Assembly: GCF_040954645.1 (NCBI RefSeq)
Contig: NC_092807.1
Span: 54,718,239-54,782,238 of the forward strand
Length of the DNA: 64,000 nt
Direction of reading: 5' to 3'
Source: Diabrotica undecimpunctata
Taxonomy: Eukaryota > Arthropoda > Insecta > Coleoptera > Chrysomelidae
Shown here: piece after piece, positions 10,944-22,328 of the stretch
How the letters are laid out: the number at the start of each line of letters is the position of its first letter
Numbering within the stretch: the stretch's first letter is position 1
Program-made: the position numbers and the translations under genes
The notes under the pieces: model-generated
The model's input: only the letters and a program-made list of their open reading frames with translations
What the model was told of the DNA's origin: nothing
Databases searched by the model: none

Positions 10944-11594
10944 AGTAGTTGAGTTCTTCTAGAAGGTGTGAAAAAATCTATTGGTAGTCATAAGCATTTT
11001 TAAGGATTTTCAATAAAAAAAAGTAAAGAAAATCCTAAGGAAGTAGAAACGATCATATATGGATGATAAAGTTAAGCGTATTGAAGAAAATTACAAGAAA
11101 AATAAAATTAAAAAAATTTACAAATAGGTAAAATACATTAAAACTTGGTATCAGGGAAGAACGATGAATGTTAAAGATAAGCAAGATAACCTGATAGTGG
11201 ACGAAGACCAAATATGTGAAACGTGGAAAGAATATTTTGAGGAGATGCTAAATGACAGATTGACTACTGAAAAAAATTATAATATTTCTAAACCTCAAAT
11301 AGTATTAGAAGAAATTGAACACACAATTGAGCACACAAGAGAAGAAATTGAAGAAATAATAAACGATATAAAAAATCAAAGAAGCCCTGGGGAGAGCTGC
11401 AATGTGACAGATAACTTAAAATATGAAGGAGAGGCCTTAATAAACCAACTTAGTGAGCTCATACTAAAAGTGTAGGGATACCGAAGAAATGCCTTAAGAA
11501 TGAAATAAGTCAATTATAATTTCTATACACAAAAAGGGAGATAGAGAACTAAATGCGCAAACTATAGAGGAATATCCTTATTAGAGGTAATATA

Positions 11595-13244
11595 TGTGTG
11601 GTCGGCGGACAAAAGCAGACAAGTCAAAATTTGAGTTTTTTCAGGAAGCGAAAAAAACTGTTTTAAAATTAAACGCATAAATAAATGTAGCTTTTATTGG
11701 TTAAAATGATGTATATAACATACATGTATTACAGTACAAATTAAAAACAACAAAAATGTTAAATATTTTGGATTTTGATTGACTTGTCCAGTTAGGCACG
11801 TCTCTCTTTATTGACTTATCTTATAAGGTACAAATAAAGTGCTAATTTTAAAATAAAAAAAGAACATAAATATTACCTGTTACGAAATAAACATTAAAAA
11901 TACAATATTAAAAGAACAAAAGCATCAAGTTTGAATTTAATTTATTTCTTCATCATCACTACTTACAATATCGGGGTGCGTATTTTGAGTTGTAGCATTA
12001 GTATGCAAGCCTTGAGCAAGCCAAGGTAGGAATTAGAGGTAGTAGCGAGATAATGTCTGCTTTTTTCTCTCTAGAAATAGGGACTGGTTGATTTGTTATA
12101 ATTGCAACTTCCGACGGTAGTTGGCCCCCTCTTCTGTTGAAATCAATAATCTTAAATGGGTCTTCTCTATTAAGGCTGTCTTTGAATTGAACGATTGCCA
12201 AGTCTTTCGTATATCGAAGCCATCTTTTGTCCAGCCATCGGAACTGACAACCATCAGTGTCTTTATTCCTTAGTACCATGCAACCTTTAAGTAAAGATGA
12301 GAAATCAAAGAAGTCTGTTTGTGACATTTCCATAACAGTGAATTTAGAGCTGCTTGAGCGTACAAGTTGCATCCAATCATGAGGGTGAAATATTTGAATT
12401 TCAGTTTTCTTCTTTTTTTTTCTCAATTTTACTATGATCAATATCTACTTCCCAGTGACTGTGGCCTGGTACCATGAACTTATGATCTATTAGCTTAATA
12501 TTAATATCAGTTCAAACTGAGAAAGCGCTGCAGCTAGTTTTTTCAATCAGTTCCGTTAAAATTTGTATTCAATAGATCACTAAAAAATACCTCTCCCATC
12601 CTAATACCCCTTCAAAGAGAATTCGGTAGCAGTTGCAACACATAATCGACACCGGAAAGAGCTCCCAACCATATGGTGGTATCTGCTGAAAAACTGCCTG
12701 GCTTCTGACTCTGCCTGGCTTCATTTTTAAATCACACACTTTCAAACTCAGAATAGCTATTGATTTTATGTATGTATTTTGCTTTGATAAATGATTTTGA
12801 TGAGATGTGCATACTTACACATTTCACACGGTGTACGATTAACGAAAACATTGAAAGAGATAAGCAACGTGAGAAACGCAATGCAATCAATACCCAAATT
12901 ACAAATTAAATGAATCATTCACATAATATCCTGTTTCATGACTTCCTCAGTCTTTTCGCTAGCCAGCAATTTCACTGATAACTGTACCTAAAAAGTTAAG
13001 TCAAACTTTTGGTTAGGTATACGCCGATCTAAACCAGATAAAAGGACTTGATTGGTTAAGTTCATCTCTAAAATGGATAAAATTGTGAGTATGGAAAAGA
13101 TCACCATCTGATATGGAACCACAGGTACAACATTTAACTTGTCTGTTTTATTCCAGCGGTAGATAATTTTTTTTTAAGTTATTTTAATAAATAACACAAT
13201 TTTCTCAAAAATTGACTTGTCTGCTTTTGTCCGCCGACCACACA
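11595..13244 (-). mobile_element. Unclassified TIR DNA transposon (1.65 kb) inside RTE-2
   Basis: Both ends read TGTGTGGTCGGCGGACAAAA inward, and the match continues as GCAGACAAGTCAA, so the terminal inverted repeats are perfect for at least 33 bp. Comparison with the uninterrupted RT reading frame fits a TA duplication (11593-11594 and 13245-13246) with TGTGTGG termini, or a 4-bp ATAT duplication with GTGTGG termini. Inside is a broken minus-strand ORF (11998-12480). The remaining ~750 bp (12490-13240) shows no clear coding sequence. I cannot assign it to a named superfamily from the sequence alone. Confidence 0.85.
11998..12480 (-). pseudogene. C-terminal piece of an unassigned transposon-encoded protein (GHSxxxVD...E type)
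   Basis: From 12480 down the minus strand reads KFMVPGHSHWEVDIDHSKIE. A frameshift in an A-run (12412-12420) follows. Then 140 residues run to the stop at 11998, including FHPHDWMQLVRSSSSKFTV, QTDFFDFSSLL, FRWLDKRWLRYTK and PISREKKADIISLLPLIP. The pattern (G-H-S, acidic residue, I-E, later DFFDF and RWxRY, final KKxDIxxLLPxIP) resembles C-termini of large uncharacterised insect proteins that I recall as transposon-derived, possibly DDE-like. I could not verify this. The N-terminal part has been lost by internal deletion. Confidence 0.55.
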
Positions 13245-14530
13245 TATAAAGTGCTCGCCATACTAATTAAAAAACGATTCGAAATATATGTAGAGAAGAA
13301 TCTATGAGAATACCAGGAAAGATTTCGGAAAGGAAGATCAACAACCGATTAGATCTTTATGCTAAAACAAATCCTGATCAATTGCTATGAATATATTTCA
13401 GCACAAGTACTTTTTTTTGATTACAAAGCTGCCTGCGATACAATAGATAGAATCAAATTAATAGCAACGCTAAAAAAATTCCAAGTGCCAAAAAAAAATA
13501 GTGATATTGGTGAAAATTACTGTTAGACAAACCATTTGTGCTGTGAAATGCAACAATACAGTCTCAGAAGAATTCGAAGTTAAAAAAGGTGTTCGCCAAG
13601 GAGACCCGTTGTCTACATAATTATTCAATATAGTTCTAGAAAAAATTGTAAGGGTTAGTGGGATAAATAGGTCCCGCACTATTTTATACAAGGGGCACCA
13701 ATGCTTAGAATACGCTAATGACGTGGTTCTTATTGCAAGAAATGGAAAAGAACTGACAAATATAAAGAAAAAAATTAATTTGGAAAAGCTCTAAAATGGA
13801 ACTAAAAGTTAATATTAATAAATCGAAGCACATGGAAATCTCAAGCAAGAAAGGAATAAACACTAAGGAATCCTTTAATTTGGAGGTAAAGGATGGATCA
13901 GTTGTAGAATTTTAGATGGATAAATATAGGTACTTAGGTACTCTTATTGATCAGACATGTAAGGAACAAACTGAAATCAACCTGAGACTGGCCAAGAGCA
14001 ACAGATGTGCTGGAGCCATGAGCAAAATAATTAAGGCCAAAGATATATCTCGAAATACAAAAAAAGAGTATATACATAACTATAATTAGAACCACAATAC
14101 TATACGCTGCCGAGACACGGACTATGAAAAAAAAAACATACAGAATAGATTGGAAGCATGGAAAAGAAAGATACTTAATAGCATGTTTGGTGGAAAAGTA
14201 GTAGAAGGAGAATAGAGAAGACGAACTAATGCAGAATGGTACCATTTGTATGCCAACCCCAAAATATCAAAAGTGGTGAAAAAATGTAGACTAGAATGGC
14301 TTGGATATCTAGAAAGAAAGCAAAGTAATAGACTAGTCAAGAACACTGCTTGGACAGTACTTGGGGGCAAAAAAATAGAGAGGAATACCAAGAAAGAACT
14401 GGAGAGATGTAGTGATGAAAGATGTCAGAGAGATATAAATTAGAGATTGAAAGCTGATAGCTAGAACAGAAAATGATGGAAATTATCCATCCAGCAATGG
14501 GCCTAAGAGGCTTGTTAACGCTGTACATAC

Positions 14531-14619
14531 ATACTGACAATTCTCTAGTTTGAAAAATTTACCAATGGTCTATTGTAGCCCAAAACAGGTACAATTAAAG
14601 TTAAAGATTGGTTGAACCA
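14531..14619. repeat. Right copy of the ~90-bp direct repeat flanking RTE-2
   Basis: ATACTGACAATTCTCTAG...GGTTGAACCA begins directly at the RTE-2 3' terminus (TGTACATACATACTG) and matches 10851-10943 with scattered substitutions and a short gap. Confidence 0.7.
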
Positions 14620-15417
14620 AGATTTTAAATCGATAATATTATTTCTTGATAAAACATAAAAAATATTTTTCGTTAATTATTAATTTGTTGTTTATAGATC
14701 TAGTAGATGAGGGATTTTACTGAATGTTTAGATTAATTTTCCCTTTTTATATATGTTAGTTTGACTATAGCCCATACTTTATCTATTCACTATTTATGAT
14801 ACAATTTTATAATAATAAAATTATTTTAAAACTCTTTCTTTGTAAATGTGTAACTCTGTAAATGTAAAAACTTCTCTTGGAAATCTCTTACGCTAAATAT
14901 TTACTTTTACCAGTAACTTTTTTAATTTAATTGTTATAAATAGCAATACTTACAAAGTAGATAGCAATAATAATAAATTTACATTGTACCTATACCTACA
15001 GACAAAAATCTTTTAACAAGTTGCATTCTCTAAAAGTTTGTGAACTAATGAAATATCTTGGCAATATAAAATACACACATACCATCATAACCTCTCAACT
15101 TTTCATTATTATGTAAATTTGGAACCGCATATTTTGTCAATGAATATATTGGATGACCTTTATTATAATATAATACTGCTATGGGCTGAAGATTAATGTT
15201 TGTAGGATGATCTATATCAATGGCTATTTGTCAGACACGTCTGAATAGGGTTTCCGATAGTTAGATAGAGGTGGAGTTCAATTTTGCATTCAACCCTATT
15301 TATAAGGATTACATCTGATTAAATATAAAGAACGTTTTAATACCAGAATATTATATTATTTTAAACAACAGAATTTTACAATAAAGGAGATTTAATTAAA
15401 CTATTATAAGTGGACTT
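14620..15417. other. AT-rich non-coding stretch
   Basis: I see no gene or element end. Sequence is simple and A/T-rich with many short TAATAA words. Confidence 0.4.
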
Positions 15418-17205
15418 TTGTAAAATATAGATTCTTCTTCTTCTTCTAATGGCGCTACAACCCTTTGTGAGTCTTGGCCTGCTTAACAATGTTCTTCCAT
15501 TCTGCCCTGTCGGAAACTTTCCTTCGCCACTGCCTGATGTTCATGGTTTTAAGATCCCTCTCTACGTCGTCTATCCATCTTTTACGGGGCCTTCCTCTTG
15601 TTCTGTTTCCTTGGGGCTTCCATCTCTGGACTACTTTTACAGCTCGATTATCTGGCATTCTTTCTAGGTGACCAAGCCAGTTTAGTCTTTGTGATTTTAC
15701 AAATCTGACAATATCTGCGCTCTGCATTAGTTTATCCAGCTCGTGGTTCATTTTAATTCTCCACGAACTATCGCTGCATTGGGTTGGTCCAAATATCTTC
15801 CTTAGTATTTTGCGCTCAAATATTCTCAGTTGATTTTCATCAGTGGTTGAGAGGGTCCACGTTTCACATTCATATGTGACCACTGGTCTAATTACTGTTT
15901 TGTAGATTCTCAGCTTAGACTCACGATTCAGTAACTTACTTTTCATTAGGTCTTTGTATGCATAAAAGCACTTATTACCGCTAAGAATCCGTGCTTGTAT
16001 TTCTTGACTGATGTTGTTGTTGTCATTTATTATTGAGCCTAGGTAGGGAAAAGTGGAGGCATATTTGTAGGTATGGTTGTCTACCTTCAGATTCTCATGT
16101 TCATTCGATTTTGTGCACTCCATATATTTTGTTTTGTTTTCATTTATATATAGACCAAACGTAGCAGCTTCTCGTTTCAGTTCTATGACTTTTTCGCTCA
16201 ATACCCTTTTGTTGCGGCTTATTATGGCAACATCATCCGCATATGCGCATATTTGCATATATCTTGTATTAATACAGCCGTTTACATCCAGTTTTCTAAC
16301 AACAGCTTCTAAAGTTAGATTAAAAAGTGTTGTTGATAAGGCATCCCCTTGTCTAACTCCATTTTCAATATCAAAGGCCTGCGTCATATCTCCATCTATT
16401 CTCACCATAGTTTTGGAACCCTCCAGAGTCATTCGTATAAGTTTAACCAACTTATTGGGTATCCCTAACATAGATAGTTGACTTAACATCTTTTGTCGAT
16501 CTACTCCATCAAACGCCTGTTTGAAATCGATATACAAGTTGTAAATAGGTATGTTATATTCAACACATTTTTCATGTATACCTCTTAACATATGTATTTG
16601 GTCTATAGTTGACCTCTTTGGTCTGAAGCCACATTGGTATTCACCAATAATCTCCTCCGAAAACGATTCCAGGCGGCTATATATAATTCCTGATAATATC
16701 TTGTAGATGACATTTAAAACTGTTATGCCCCTATAATGTTTGCAGAGTCGTTTGTCTCCCCCTTTGTACATAAGAAGTATGATTCCCACTTTCCAATCTT
16801 CTGGGATGACTTCTAGTGTCCATATGCGGTCGATTAGTTTATGGATACGCCTCCATAGCGCATGTCCACCATTCTTTATCAGTTCTGCAGTTATTCCATC
16901 TGTGCCAGGTGCTTTGTTATTTTTTAGATGTTTTATGACGTTTATCGTTTCTTCCAATGTTGGTTGCTCAACTAGTTGTTCTGCTGTGTGGTGAATTATC
17001 TCTTAATCTTCGTTTTGTTCTTTTTCTGGGTTTAACAGCTCTTGAAAATGCTCCTTCCACCTTTTCATTATTTCCTCTTTCTCGCTGATAATTGCCCCAT
17101 TTTTGTCCTTGCAAACTGTTGATCTTGTTATGTATCCTTGAGTGCATTGCTTGATTTCCTTGTAAAATTTTCTAGCCTCTCTTCTGTTATTGTAAAATAT
17201 AGATT
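15418..17205 (-). mobile_element. RTE-3: 5'-truncated RTE-like LINE with 16-bp target duplication
   Basis: TTGTAAAATATAGATT occurs at 15418-15433 and again at 17190-17205. Between them lies a minus-strand LINE whose 3' end is a (GAA)n tail (15431-15445 on the plus strand as TTC repeats). The 5' end is truncated in the linker before the RT. Confidence 0.93.
15455..17189 (-). pseudogene. RTE-3 reverse transcriptase, one in-frame stop
   Basis: The frame runs from ITEEARKFYKEIKQ at 17189 through WKEHFQELLNPEKEQ. One stop near 17003 is followed by 500 open codons (16957-15455). Visible RT blocks are NNKAPGTDGITAELIKNGG, HYRGITVLNVIYKI, QCGFRPKRSTIDQI, LYIDFKQAFDGVDR, VRQGDALSTTLFN and ICAYADDVAIIS with the YADD pair. 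The thumb (INENKTKYMEC, YLGSIINDNN) and C-terminus (YECETWTLSTTDENQ, RLNWLGHLERMPDNR, RGRPRKRWIDDV) follow. The family usually carries an upstream AP endonuclease, lost here. Apart from the single stop and 5' truncation the sequence is well preserved. Confidence 0.9.
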
Positions 17206-17559
17206 AAAACCACTAAATAAGAAAAAATCAGGAAAGTAATAAGCTTTTCGTGAGCTTTTATTATTATGCTAATATATTGATTTAAGTGCACTTAAATTTG
17301 TGACAAATTACGCTGAGACAAAGTTTTAAGCAGATTATAAAATAAAAATGTCATGTGTATTATGTTGTTAAAAGAATACTGTTGAATTCAGCTTTTGGGA
17401 TGGAAATTTTAGCTAAAATAGACCGTTTTTACAACTACTAAGGAAGCAAGTATTCTTCTGGTTTAAAATTATCGTCAGAGAATATATAAGTGATCAAAAG
17501 GAATAAACAATAGGATACAAGCCGGCAACATAATGTTTTTGTGCTAACATATCTCCAGA
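17206..17559. other. Non-coding AT-rich stretch
   Basis: I find no gene, terminal repeat or recognisable coding remnant. Confidence 0.4.
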
Positions 17560-17990
17560 ACCTTAAAAAATTGTAACAAATAATAAGACAAACAAAAATA
17601 CAAACAGTCATACGACTTGTACTGATGTATGGTAGCGCAACATGGATGATAACAAGCGCAAACCAAGAGCAATTACGTGTTTGGAAAAGAAAATTTCTAA
17701 GGAAGATCTTTGAACCTGTACTTGATGGAGCAGTAATAATATTCTAGGATAAGAGCTAACAAACAGCTCAAAAAACTATATCCAGACGTTAACCTAATAA
17801 AACAAATAAAGTCCAGAAGACTCCAGTGGGCAAAACACCTCAGAAGACATTCTGACGAATAGTAAGGCTGGTATGGAAAAAACACTTATCTGGAAGAAGA
17901 CCACGTAGACGACATCGACTCCGGTGAAGAGGTAATATACCAGGAGATGTTAAAGCTATAAGCGTGGAAAATTAGATGGTTAGATGGAGA
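17560..17990 (+). pseudogene. RTE-like LINE C-terminal relic
   Basis: The plus strand reads QTVIRLVLMYGSATWMITSA, then NQEQLRVWKRKFLRKIFEPV, then after frameshifts IKSRRLQWAKHLRR-like and SGRRPRRR sequence. This is the region after the RT thumb in RTE-type elements. It is strongly decayed, with no clear ends. Confidence 0.7.
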
Positions 17991-18019
17991 TTGCTCAAAA
18001 TAGAGAGGAAAAAAGCATG

Positions 18020-18370
18020 TTATGTTAGTTGCTATTGTGACATCTAGTTTGGATAAATAAGTCTTTTGTTGTTGATTATAGCTAGGAACCAAGTAATATA
18101 AGGGATTTTACAAGCTTATAATTATTGCCAATACTATCGAATGCGCTTTCAGTCACCATCAGCTTGAAGTGAATACGGCTCCGATCCTCTCCAAATTGTC
18201 AAATGACTGCTGTGATCAAAAAATTTTGTTTATAATAAGTTGGTGAATTTATTTTGTTTTTTTATACTCTGATTATTATAACAAAAATAAAATATGTACA
18301 AATAGAACACCGTAATAGATTCAATATAAGAATATCACTACTCACTACTGTATCTAACAGTAGTGTTCTA
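18020..18370. other. Non-coding, with a small inverted repeat
   Basis: CACTACTGTATCTAACAGTAGTG (about 18343-18365) forms an 8-bp stem. No gene is visible. Confidence 0.45.
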
Positions 18371-18377
18371 ACATGCT

Positions 18378-18690
18378 TTGAAAAACCTTGGCTGGGATCA
18401 TAAAGGGATACACGTCGACCTAAGCGAAATCAATACCATGTTGGAAGATCTAGCAAAAGCCTGCAAAGAAATTAGTTTAAAAATAAATATCCCCAAAACA
18501 AAACACGACATGACAAAGCTAATGCCCAGTAACAATTTAAAAATTCAGAAAGACAAAGTAAAATAGGTTGATAGAACACATGTACCTTGCACATAAAATT
18601 CAAATATGCAAGGACAATAAAACAGGTGAGATATCAAGAAGAATAGTGCACGGAATGACAGCATTCCATGCACTATTCTTCCAGCAAACA
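18378..18690 (+). pseudogene. RTE-like RT palm/thumb fragment
   Basis: DLSEINTMLEDLAKACKEIS, then LKINIPKTK, is the sequence just downstream of YADD in RTE-type RTs (KxGLKINxxKTK). It is followed, after a stop, by a decayed YLAHKIQICKDNKTGEISRR, which corresponds to the YLGHxI...EISRRI block. The YADD itself is missing. The fragment ends at the hairpin at 18638-18681. Confidence 0.75.
18638..18681. repeat. 20-bp inverted repeat with 4-nt loop
   Basis: GAAGAATAGTGCACGGAATG pairs with CATTCCATGCACTATTCTTC apart from one mismatch. It lies at the end of the RTE fragment, so it probably arose by a short inverted duplication during or after insertion. Confidence 0.85.
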
Positions 18691-19195
18691 CTCAGTTTTC
18701 GATTAGTGTATTCTACCTAATTTACTCGTCGAAATTAAAAGTTTGTGAAAATCGATCTAACAACATGCTTATTATCGAAGCCAGATCATTTAAAATAAAA
18801 TGCTTTGGAAAGTACGTATTTATAAGAAACATTATTTATATTGGCATTGTTAAATTATAACGTCTTGCCATTCGGTAAAATTTGATGGTTGGCTAAATTG
18901 TTGACCTTCGTTACATAACTTTTAATTTCATAGACTTATCTAATAACAACTTTATCGATGTTTGCATATTGAGTAATAAAAAAATTAAAGAAGAAGAAAC
19001 CTTAACGTAGTTTTGGATTTTAGTTGCTTGCAGATAATTGCATGCCACACACTTACTTATTGTTTATATTTCTTTTACGAAAATTTTGTATCGTATTTTG
19101 TAAACTATTTATATGGTTTTAAATATAGTTTGTTTATATCTACAACTCTTTACTTGGTTATTGGCAACCAAATTTTGAAACAAAACTCTGTTTCT
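18691..19195. other. Non-coding AT-rich stretch
   Basis: No recognisable gene or element remnant is seen. Confidence 0.4.
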
Positions 19196-19199
19196 GCCA

Positions 19200-19270
19200 G
19201 CCAACAGAACAAGCCGGATTTTTATCAGGCCATCAAACAAATGACCCGAAGGACCTTAAAACTCTGGTAA
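19200..19270 (+). pseudogene. Small RTE-like RT fragment
   Basis: TEQAGFLSGHQTNDPKDLKT matches the conserved RT block usually read as EQAGFRxGxxTxDxL. Only about 20 codons survive. Its order relative to the fragments at 17.6 and 18.4 kb is the reverse of the order in an intact element, so these are separate insertions. Confidence 0.55.
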
Positions 19271-19271
19271 A

Positions 19272-19715
19272 AAGTCTTTTTCTTCTTCCTCTTTATAAGC
19301 AATTCTGCTTGGTCATTGGCGGATTACTACCTCTATGGAAGGTTGTCACTCCATTTTTGGCGCGGTCGTCTGATACTTCTTCTGCTGATTGGTGACTTAT
19401 CTTTTGCTATTTTGACGACACGGGTCTCCTTCATTCTGCTTATGTGGTTACTTCATTGTTTTTTTTTTTTTATTTTGTGTCCATTCATTTATACACTGTA
19501 CGTTACATTTTCTTCTAATGTCTTCACTTCTCTTTCGATCTCTCAGCGTATTTCCTGTAATTCTTCTCAGTACTGTCATCTTTGCCGTTTCCAGTAGCCA
19601 TTGCGCTGTGGCTGTGTCGGGTCTTATTTCTGAGGCGTATGTCAATATTGGTCTAATCAAATATAATAGTTTCTTGGTCTGCATTTTTATTATTAAACAA
19701 ATCATAAGCTAAACA
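19272..19715 (-). pseudogene. Non-LTR retrotransposon C-terminal relic
   Basis: The minus strand reads LLYLIRPILTYASEIRPDTA, LETAKMTVLRRITGNTLRDR and DIRRKCNVQCINEW. After a frameshift come RRPRQKWSDNL and NDQAELL. This is a second RTE-type C-terminal subfamily (RPILTYxSE, MxxLRRIxGxTxRDR), different from RTE-1 and RTE-3. The 3' end is near 19272, with an A/G-rich tail. Confidence 0.72.
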
Positions 19716-20249
19716 GATATTTAGGCTGTCTTAGAAGCTTAGGATAGACAGCATCTAAAAAAATATAAGATGTGCTGTAAACAAATACTTTAATCATCAC
19801 TTATTAAAAAAAATATTTCTTTAAAAAAGCTAAGCGGTCAACTCATTAAAAAGGAATCAAATTTAATTAATGTACTACACCGGATATTTTTAATACATTT
19901 AAGAATAATTTTTTTTAAACACAACACCACATCAACTGCGCAGGGTTATTAGTGGATATAACAAATACAAGAAATATTACATTATTCTTTGGGTAGTGAC
20001 GTCACTGTGCGAGAGACCGGGTAGACTGTTTTTTTGATGATGGTATTAAACAGGTTATTGTAAGGAATCGAACGTTTCAGTACCTTCATGTACCGTTGTG
20101 ACTGACGGTTAGTCGTCGTGTGACCATTACAGTGTAATAGTGTGCTATAGTAAATGAGCTTTCAGGTGTCTCAGACCGGCGCCACTAATATTGATACAAA
20201 AATATTCCGAGGTAAGCTCTAAGATATTTGTACATTTCTCTAATTCTTG
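19716..20249. other. Probable 5' flank of pB-3
   Basis: There is no coding sequence before the pB-3 N-terminus. Direct TTAA-bounded terminal repeats were not found here. Confidence 0.35.
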
Positions 20250-21985
20250 TTAGATTTTAGCAATGGGATATTACGAGCACGGGCAAGCTTACTTGTAGAA
20301 ACTTTTAGAAGAAGTAGGACTAGATAATAGTGATATTGAATCAGAAGTTATAAATCATGACAGTGAATCCAAACAGGAGATATCAGATGCAGATGAAACA
20401 GTTGCGGTTCGTCAGTCTGCTTGTCTTTTCTATATAGGTATTTTAAAAAACTAGAATATGTATTATTAGCAAGTCATACTAAATTTTTATTGTTTTAGGC
20501 AAGAACCGTACAACTCATAGGAAGAAGCATCCTCCAAAGCCAAAAACCACTCGAACAACACAGGATAACATAATAATTCGCTTACCAGGGCCTACAACAA
20601 GTACTAAAAATTTAAAGGACGCTGTCGGAATTTGGAATTATTTTTTGGATGTCACGATAATGGGTATTATTGTGGAAAATACAAATAAATACATAGCCTC
20701 CATTCAAGAAAACTATTCGCGAGAGCGAAATGCTAATCTCACTGATGAAATGGAAATCCGTGCTTTTATAGGTCTCTTGTATTTGTCTGGGATAGCTCAC
20801 TGTAATCGTGCCAGTGCAGAAGATGTTTAAAGGAGAGATGGTTATGATATAAAAATTTTTTATCTTACGATGACTCTACAAAGGTTTCGATTTCTTCTTC
20901 GTTGCATTAGGTTTGAGGATAAGGAAACACGTGCAGAGCGATCAAAAACTGACAAGCTAGCTCCCATTCGTGTGGTGTTTAACCATTTCGTAAAAAATTG
21001 TCAAAATGGTTATAATCATTCATCATTTATTACCATTGATAAGATGCTCCCTATTTTCAGAAGGAAATATTCGTTCTGTCAGTACATTCCCTTAAAACCT
21101 AATAAATACGGACTCAAGATATTTCCAGTTTGTAATTCAAAAGTATTTTATACTTTAAAAATGGAAGTCTTCGTGGGATCCCAACCCGATGGCCCATATA
21201 TATTTTCTAACAACCCTAGTAATGTGGTTTTAAGATTGTGCAAACACATTTCTGGTTTACGGGTTAACTTGACAATAAATAACTGGTTTACATCAGTTCC
21301 ACTTGTGGAAAAGTTGCTTCGGGATTACAAAATAACTACTATTGGAACGCTAAGAAAAAATAAACAGAACTACCAGTCGAGTTCTCAAACCCCACTAAAC
21401 TTACAGAGGATATCACAATCGTTTCTTATATCCCAAAGCAACGCAAAAATGTGATTTTAATATCAAGCATGCACCATCATGATGATATTGACATAAACAG
21501 TGGTGACAAATCTAAACCAGTAATAGTCACTACTTATAATAATACAAAAGGGAGTGTCGACTTTGTAGAAAAGTTGTGCGCTAGTTACAACTGCTCCTGG
21601 AATAGCAGAAGATGGCCCATGGTGATATTCTACACATTATTAAATGTTACAGGAATCAATACTTAGGTGATATATAAAGCAACCAACGGAGATCTAAATA
21701 TACGGCGACGACATTTGTTAAGAGATTTAATAAATGCATTGGTTCATCCACATTTGAAAAGGAGAGCAGCTCTTAGTAATCTTCCGAGGACGCTGAAGCT
21801 GAGACTTATGGAAGTAACTCGAAGTGATGCACCGGAAAATCAAGAAATTCTATTACCTGCTGGAAGGTGCACCTACTGCGACTGGAGAAAGAATAGAAAA
21901 ACTCGTTTTTCTGCTACAAATGCAATGCATTTATGTGTTTAGAGCATGTCACAGGTATATATCAGAACTGTAGGGAACTACAATA
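20250..21985 (+). pseudogene. piggyBac-like transposase (pB-3), lightly degraded, with apparent intron
   Basis: An acidic N-terminus (LLEEVGLDNSDIESEVIN) precedes an apparent GT-AG intron (20438-20498). After it GKNRTTHRKKHPP continues in frame. Then come VGIWNYFLDVTIMG, MEIRAFIGLLYLSGIAH, MTLQRFRFLLRCIRFEDKET, FITIDKMLPIFRRKYSF (first Asp), PNKYGLKIFPVCN and VGSQPDGPYIFSN. LTINNWFTSVPL follows, where the usual D-N-W second Asp is Asn. MHHHDD, NTKGSVDFVEKLC (third Asp) and WNSRRWPMVIFYTLLNVTGIN come next. The Cys-rich tail is RCTYCDWRKN...CYKCNAFMCLEH. Breaks are stops at about 20296, 20828 and 21664, and frameshifts near 21370 and 21905. The lost second Asp means it would be inactive even if the frames were whole. 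Confidence 0.87.
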
Positions 21986-22328
21986 AAAGTATATAGTTTT
22001 GTTTGTTTGTGGCTATTTGTTGCATTTATGTTCATTTAACATTTATTTAATGTTTGTTGTGTTACATTTGTTTATTTTTTTTTAAAAGTTATTACACATG
22101 ACATTTTCAATAACTATTCAAATCATTGTTCTGTTTAATGTAATAAGGTTTTTTTTTTTTTTTTTTTTTTTTTTATTTCAACTTTAACGTGCTCGGCTAC
22201 TATGGCCACTTACACAGGTACTATAACATGAATTTTCATTACACAAACATTAAGTGTTACATTAAGAATATGTTACAATAATACGGAATGATAATAATAT
22301 GTTATACAATGTCTAAATTAAAATCTAA

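Larger units (their letters stand above)
10985..14530 (+). pseudogene. RTE-2: decayed RTE-like LINE, interrupted by an unclassified DNA transposon
   Basis: The plus strand carries the linker and RT start: WKEYFEEMLN near 11225-11260, then INDIKNQRSPGESC and LKYEGEALINQLSELI to 11475. AQNYRGISLLEVIY (about 11552-11594) then continues after the 11595-13244 insertion as KVLAILIKKRFEIYVEKN. FDYKAACDTID is near 13420, a VRQGDPLST-like block near 13590, and LEYANDVVLIARNGK near 13706, where the YADD catalytic box has become YAND. The thumb and C-terminus (LYAAETRTM near 14100; NGLDI, then GPKRLVNAV) run to about 14530. Many stops and frameshifts are present. It is an old copy, older than the element inserted in it. 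Confidence 0.8.

Noticed and set aside
13934..14540. Three hydrophobic minus-strand frames resembling membrane proteins
   Set aside because: They are antisense to the RTE-2 C-terminal region; the plus strand gives the recognisable protein.
16077..16481. 134-codon plus-strand frame
   Set aside because: It is the complement of the RTE-3 RT on the other strand and has no family signature.
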